Shown here: positions 59,300 through 64,000 of the stretch, one piece after another | How the letters are laid out: each line of letters opens with the position of its first letter | Numbering within the stretch: position 1 is the stretch's first letter | DNA from: Perognathus longimembris pacificus | Lineage: Eukaryota; Chordata; Mammalia; Rodentia; Heteromyidae | Reading direction: 5' to 3' | NCBI RefSeq assembly: GCF_023159225.1 | Contig: NC_063169.1 | Location: forward strand, 60,599,934 to 60,663,933 | DNA length: 64,000 bases | The notes under the pieces: model-generated | Told to the model about the DNA's origin: nothing | Database searches by the model: none | The model's input: only the letters and a program-made list of their open reading frames with translations | Translations under genes and position numbers: made by a program

Positions 59300-59920
59300 T
59301 GATTTGAACTTGGCACCTAGATATATTCACAGTCAAATCATCCCCTAGTCTTTCAACTTTCCCTTTTTCTCTGCTTTGACCAGAGTCCAACATTTCTACC
59401 TGAGAACAGGGACTCAGGCTGATTCAGCCTTCCTAGAGCTAAGTTAGCTTTACTAAATTAGGAGCACTTTCTTCTAGATTCCTTGACTTGATTACAAAAA
59501 ATAAACACTCTAGGGACATTACTTGAAAGGAGATGTGAGACTTGCGAAGTTATGCAAATATATCTGATATACCTCAAGTCCATTAGTGGATATCAAAATA
59601 ATTATAAATCTTTCACAGAAAGGGGCTTAGTGTTCTCTACTCTTTTTGTTGTTGTTTATCTCATCTACTCTTTTCCTAAAATGAAATTAGAGGAGAAATC
59701 CACAAGAAGAGATACAAGAATACAGAAAATTTAAATCATTCTAGGACATCAAATACCAAATAAGAAAATTTGGTGAAAATTTGACCTTGTATTAAGTGTC
59801 CAGATATTCTCAAAAGCTGCAAATCATCACAAAATTCAAATTTATTGACTTCATAATAATATACTGATGATAAATGTCATTTTAGAATAAAGGCATAAAA
59901 TTTAAGAACAAATGTTTGCA
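59300..59920. other. Unannotated AT-rich sequence
   Basis: Nothing recognised. Confidence 0.5.
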
Positions 59921-59923
59921 GTT

Positions 59924-59940
59924 ACATTTTTGTCTACCAA
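59924..59940. repeat. Target-site duplication of the tailless SINE head, left
   Basis: ACATTTTTGTCTACCAA, repeated without mismatch at 59984-60000. Confidence 0.97.
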
Positions 59941-59983
59941 GGGCTGGGGATATGGCCTAGTGGCAAGAGTGCTTGCCTCGTAT
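59941..59983 (+). mobile_element. Tailless SINE head (5' tRNA-half length)
   Basis: 43 bp, GGGCTGGGGATATGGCCTAG to CTTGCCTCGTAT: only the first 43 bases of the dimeric SINE, up to about the anticodon-loop position of its tRNA-like fold. There is no B box, second half or A-tail, yet perfect 17-bp duplications flank it. The SINE consensus continues with ACAT, the first four bases of the target repeat, so the 3' junction has 4 bp of microhomology. LINE insertions normally lose 5' sequence; this one lacks the 3' end. Confidence 0.93.
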
Positions 59984-60177
59984 ACATTTTTGTCTACCAA
60001 ATGTTGACTTACAAAGTGACTTTTTTCCTTTGATTTTTTTAGGTCTGATCTGCTTCAAAAGAGATACCATCCAGTAGTACTTGTATGTATACTACAGCAC
60101 ATGGAAGTAAGTCAACCTCCATATTCCTAAGTTCTAAGAGTTTTAATTATTAGATCACAATAGCTCCATAGCTATGT

Positions 60178-60815
60178 CCATATGAACACATAAGATGATG
60201 CTAAGCAAAATGAACTCCACTTTGGCGTATCCCATGTGGTTACTGTATATGATTTTGGTACACTGGATATTGTACATATGTTTACTTGAACTAGGGAAGG
60301 GAAAGAAAAATGAGGGAAGGTGTAACAAATATGACAAGAAATGTACTCACTACTTTATTATGTAACTGTACCCCCCTCTGTACATCACCTTGTCAATAAA
60401 ATTTAATTTTAAAAAAATGAACTCCAAGTTATGGAAATAAGTGGTTTATCATGGTTGTTGTTAGGTTCAATGTACCATGTGAAATTATGCCATTTTATTT
60501 TGTCTTTCTTTCCCATGGTTTTATCCCTGACATCACTGTAACTGATTTTGGTGCCCTGGGAATTGGAACTAGGGAAGGGAAGAGGAACATCAAAATGAGA
60601 GACAAAAGGTAAAAGGCAAACCAATGCAATAACAATACTTAAAAAACTATATGCTGTAAACCAACACAACTGGGGGAGGGGATTGGGGAGGGGGGAAGGT
60701 GGGAGAAAAGAGAGGAAGGAGGTAACAAATTTGATTAAAAAAAATAATGTACTCACTGCCTTACTATGAAACTAACCCCTCTGTACTTCAGTTTGACAAT
60801 AAATAAATCATTTAA
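60178..60815 (+). mobile_element. L1 3' end (outer), split by another L1
   Basis: CATAAGATGATGCTAAGCAA and ATGAACTCCA up to 60219, then, after the inner element, AGTTATGGAAATAAGTGG, TCAATGTACCATGTGAAATT, TGGAACTAGGGAAGGGAAG, the G-rich tract at 60671-60705 and TTCAGTTTGACAATAAATAA. Compare 23535-23960. Confidence 0.88.
60220..60414 (+). mobile_element. L1 3' end (inner), nested
   Basis: A shorter L1 tail (TTGAACTAGGGAAGGGAAAG, AGAAATGTACTCACTACTTT, TGTACATCACCTTGTCAATA) with an A-rich tail. It is bracketed by AAATGAACTCCA at 60208-60219 and 60415-60426, which is outer-L1 sequence duplicated on insertion. Confidence 0.88.
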
Positions 60816-60819
60816 AAAT

Positions 60820-61262
60820 CTCAAATTAGTGAATAGGCCTGGTAAAGAGGCAAAGAGAAATGCTGATGTGAATGGAGCAAATTTTCTTCTCTGGTTGAAG
60901 AAATGGGTGGACATTGGACTATTTTGAGCTGAAACATGATGCGATGGAATTTGCATCTTAGACAGATCACTATGGTGATGTGGGTTGGAAGGAGGCCGTT
61001 TGGGAAGCAGGAGAGTGAGAAGGACCGGAATTGCTGCCACATCAGTGACAGTGCAAAAGAGGAGCTTGCTGAAGAGATGAGGATTGGAATTGGGCAGAGA
61101 AAGGACTCCATCTTCTCTGCTAACTACTGACTACCATGCTCTGTATGAGAAAGTCCTTGCCTACGGGAAGAGGCAAACCTTTACTCTGCCCAAGAAGGCT
61201 TCTCCAGTCAGGCCAAAGCCTCACCTATTATTACACCATAAATGGCAGTAAGAATTTATCTA
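60820..61262. other. Unannotated sequence
   Basis: Nothing recognised. Confidence 0.5.
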
Positions 61263-61265
61263 AGT

Positions 61266-61497
61266 GAAGCCAGGTACGAGTGTTCATGCCTGTAATCCTA
61301 GCTGTTCAGGAGGCTGAGATCTGAGTATCTCATAGCCAGCTCTGGCAGGAAAGTCCAAGAGACTCTTACCTTCAGTTAACTAGAAAAGAAAGCCTGTTAA
61401 TTAAAGATAAGTTGGCTCAAGCAGTAGAGTTCTAGCCTTTAGTGAAAAAGCTCAGGGACAGTGCTCAGGCCCTGAATTCAAGCTTTAGGATCACCCC
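61266..61497 (+). mobile_element. B1-tRNA composite SINE
   Basis: GTTCATGCCTGTAATCCTAG, CAGGAGGCTGAGATCTGAGT, GTTGGCTCAAGCAGTAGAGT, CCTGAATTCAAGCTTTAGGA. Full-length. Confidence 0.87.
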
Positions 61498-61664
61498 AAC
61501 CCGACCTCATGAACAAAAAGAATTTATCAAAGTGAAATGGGATGACCCAAACTGATTTTTTTCACATTTATTCTTAAATTTATTCTAACCTTTTCTTCAC
61601 TAAGTTGATGATATAGATAAATCAAACCTTGGGACATCAGGCAATGTTTGAGTCAGTGCTGGAA

Positions 61665-61850
61665 GTTTTTGTTTTTTTGTAATAGTGAGGCTTGAATTCA
61701 AGGTCCAATTGAGTTGTGCTTCCAGTCCAGATTCTTATAGAGTTTCAAAAATTATTTTTCCTGGACTGGCTTCTAACCACAATTCTCTGGATCTCAAACT
61801 CTTGAGTAGCTAGGATGACAGACAAGAGTTTCCTGTGCCCAGCTGACATT
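61665..61850 (-). mobile_element. B1-tRNA composite SINE, antisense, diverged
   Basis: AGGCTTGAATTCAAGGTCCA (tRNA-like), TCCTGGACTGGCTTCTAACC and CTCAAACTCTTGAGTAGCTA (B1-like). Part of the tRNA half is lost. Confidence 0.68.
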
Positions 61851-61854
61851 TTTG

Positions 61855-63565
61855 ATGAGAGAAGTTAACTCAAGCACATAATTTACCTTCCTCAAATTTC
61901 ATTTGGTCTATAAAATGTGAGGATTTAACCAGCTTTAAATATTCCTACCATATGTTTCTTATTATTATATGTTCTAAATTAATATGTTCTTATTATTAAT
62001 ACATTCTTATTATTATACTTTCTAAATATTCTACTTATAGTCTATTAATCTCTTGTGATTTAGAGAAAATACTAATTAATCATCAAAGCAATTTACTAGA
62101 TAACTTCTTGAAAAAGAAAGATGCTGAAGCAAAATACACACTTCTCTAAATTAAAACAAAGGTATAAAGAAAGCAATTCAGTGAGATTCCATTGCTCAAA
62201 ATGTATTGAACTTGAATTAGATACCTAAATTTAAGAAAATCACATAATATGTTTAACTACCTAGGACTAAAGACTTGAGAGAATGCTATGTAACTCATGA
62301 TCCAGTAAATCTCTATTCCCTAGTTACTGAATTCACCTTAAATTCCTTCTAACAAATGTATTCATTTAGTGAACATTTGCTTTGCCTTCCCAATGGTTTG
62401 GGTTTGGTTTTAATCAAGTAACCTTCTCCTTGAAGAACAGCATCCCTCCATCTCTTGAGGCATGGCCCCTGACTGACTGAATTCATGATCTGAGAGCTGC
62501 CATCTAGCTATTCGGCCCTGACAACTATCACAACAATTTGGTAGCAGTTCTTCCTCTAGCCAACCCAAACAAAAATCCCTACCTTTCTGATGCTAACACT
62601 GAAATGATAGAGCCTCAACGTTTCAGTGGTCAAAGTTGTATGCTAAGAAAACCTTTTTTAGATGAAGAATAGAGATGAAAAGGAACCTGAACATGTTCAA
62701 AATGTCATTCTTTGCTCCTGAGACTCTGCCAGCTACTTTGTACCTTGTAAAAATGTCTTCAATTCTTCTGATTTTTGAGCCTAGGTTTTCTACTGATATT
62801 AAAGTTGTGTTTCAAAATTTTGAAACATAAAAACATAAAACGCCCCCTCTGATGGATTGTTCCCACAAGTAAGTAAAGCAAATAAATAAATAAAACCCAA
62901 AAAACCCCAAAACATAAGAAAATGATTTAGTTTTCTCTGTCACTACCAGGAAAACAATTTAAGTGTCCAAACATCGGTGATAAGTCAGTGATTTTCAAGT
63001 ACCTATCTGTCTGTCTGTCTATCATCAGTCCTTTCAGAATATTTGTTAAGAAGTTAAGAAGAATAAAAGATTATCTTCAGAACTGTGAAAGAACAGATTT
63101 GTGGACCAAAAAAATGTTAAAGTAGGGATATTACCCATATTGATTCATGATCCCCTTTCACATTTTTGTGAATTCTACAGAAATTTTACTATTCTCAATA
63201 AAGGGCATACCCATATCCCCAACTTTCCAGGACAAAATATTCCATCGTTTTTTTCCCCCATAATTAGCAGCTCAAGTACAAGAGTTTCATAGCAAGTTCT
63301 CCTGGCTCTACTCTCTTTCTCAGAGCTTCAACTCCAGTCAAATCTATTAGGGGTAGATTAAGACAAAATCCTACCAACTATACTCCAACCCTACTCCCTC
63401 TCATACTTCAGTTTACAGACATGAGGAAAAATATGCTCCTTTAAAATGTAAATCATGCCACCATTGCCCAAATATATACCCACTAGCTTCATAATTGTAT
63501 ATAAATAAAGTGAAAATACTGTGGCCTACAAAATCCAACAGGACCTATGTAAACTAGTGGTAGGA
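61855..63565. other. Unannotated AT-rich sequence
   Basis: No gene recognised. A TTATTA-rich patch lies at 61955-62030 and a short (CTGT)n at 63004-63021. Confidence 0.45.
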
Positions 63566-63567
63566 AA

Positions 63568-63692
63568 ATGGCAGCTAGCATTTATTGAGCATCTACCCAC
63601 TTTACTCCAAGCTCATAAGTTATATATTACAACCTGTAGACATTTTAAAGATGGTAAAACTAAGACTCGGGTTATGGAATTTGTGCAAAGAT
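63568..63692 (-). mobile_element. MIR-type SINE, antisense
   Basis: CTAGCATTTATTGAGCATCT, CATTTTAAAGATGGTAAAAC and TAAGACTCGGGTTATGGAAT follow the antisense MIR core. Confidence 0.6.
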
Positions 63693-63829
63693 AAATGGGG
63701 AAAAAAACCTAAAACATACCTGTCTACCATTTGATTCCAGATACTACAATCCTTGAGCTTAGGGCGAAGCACTGTAATATTTAAACCCTCACTCCATCTC
63801 AAGACATTCAAGATCCAAAAGGACTATGC

Positions 63830-64000
63830 ACAAGCCACGCATCTCTCTATTCCCCAGACATATCAAATTCATTCTCACTCTGAAGCATGTGAATTTATTT
63901 CTTCTGTCTAACATCCTTCCTCTGGGTCATAGCATGTGTGACTCCTCCTTATTCAAGCCTATCCTTACTACAGAGCATACTCCTATCCTAATTGATTTCC
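63830..64000. mobile_element. Possible L2 3' fragment
   Basis: CTCTGAAGCATGTGAATTTA, then GACTCCTCCTTATTCAAGCC and a C/T-rich course resemble the L2 3' region. Weak, and cut by the window edge. Confidence 0.35.

Overview
The window looks like gene-poor nuclear DNA from a rodent, either intergenic or deep within an intron. I found no protein-coding exon, bacterial-style operon, CRISPR array, rRNA gene or functional tRNA gene. The best clue to the organism is its SINE set. About nine copies, whole or partial, belong to a dimeric SINE with an ID-like (tRNA-Ala-type) first half, a second tRNA-like half and an A-tail. A second set joins a B1-like (7SL-type) head to the same kind of tRNA-like half. 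From memory this combination fits the Geomyoidea (kangaroo rats, pocket mice, pocket gophers). That assignment is an inference and should be tested by a database search.

Layout. 1-1.1 kb is the 5' part of an old L1 ORF2. 2.4-15.3 kb holds scattered SINEs, an L2-like fragment, L1 tail fragments and a (TG)n. 17-19.7 kb has a MIR and microsatellites. 21.2-25.9 kb is a dense stack: dimeric SINEs, a 5'-inverted (twin-primed) L1 lodged in a SINE A-tail, a second L1 tail, B1-tRNA SINEs and a (GAAA)n. 26.2-27.6 kb is a CpG-rich block that looks like two retroviral-type LTRs in opposite orientations. 30.4-30.7 kb is a 265-nt pure pyrimidine tract. 32.6-34.4 kb holds a CACATGTCC minisatellite followed, past two L1 fragments, by a shorter reverse-complement copy. 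34.4-39.3 kb has SINEs, old L1, an MLT2-like LTR, a Tigger-type DNA transposon and a MER5A-like element. 44.1-45.6 kb is an ancient L1 interrupted by a retrocopied U1 snRNA and by a dimeric SINE. 46-53 kb holds MLT2-, MLT1- and MaLR-type LTRs, a palindromic (GTAT)n and a (TC)n. 57-64 kb has a MIR, dimeric SINEs, an L1 inside an L1, and a 43-bp SINE head with a perfect 17-bp target duplication but no tail.

No genes cooperate here. The interest lies in the record of retroposition: twin priming, insertion into SINE tails, nested LINE insertions, U1 template capture, tailless integration, SINE tails growing into microsatellites, and an inverted minisatellite that could form a long hairpin. Family names were recognised by eye from remembered consensus patterns. 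Boundaries of old elements are approximate.
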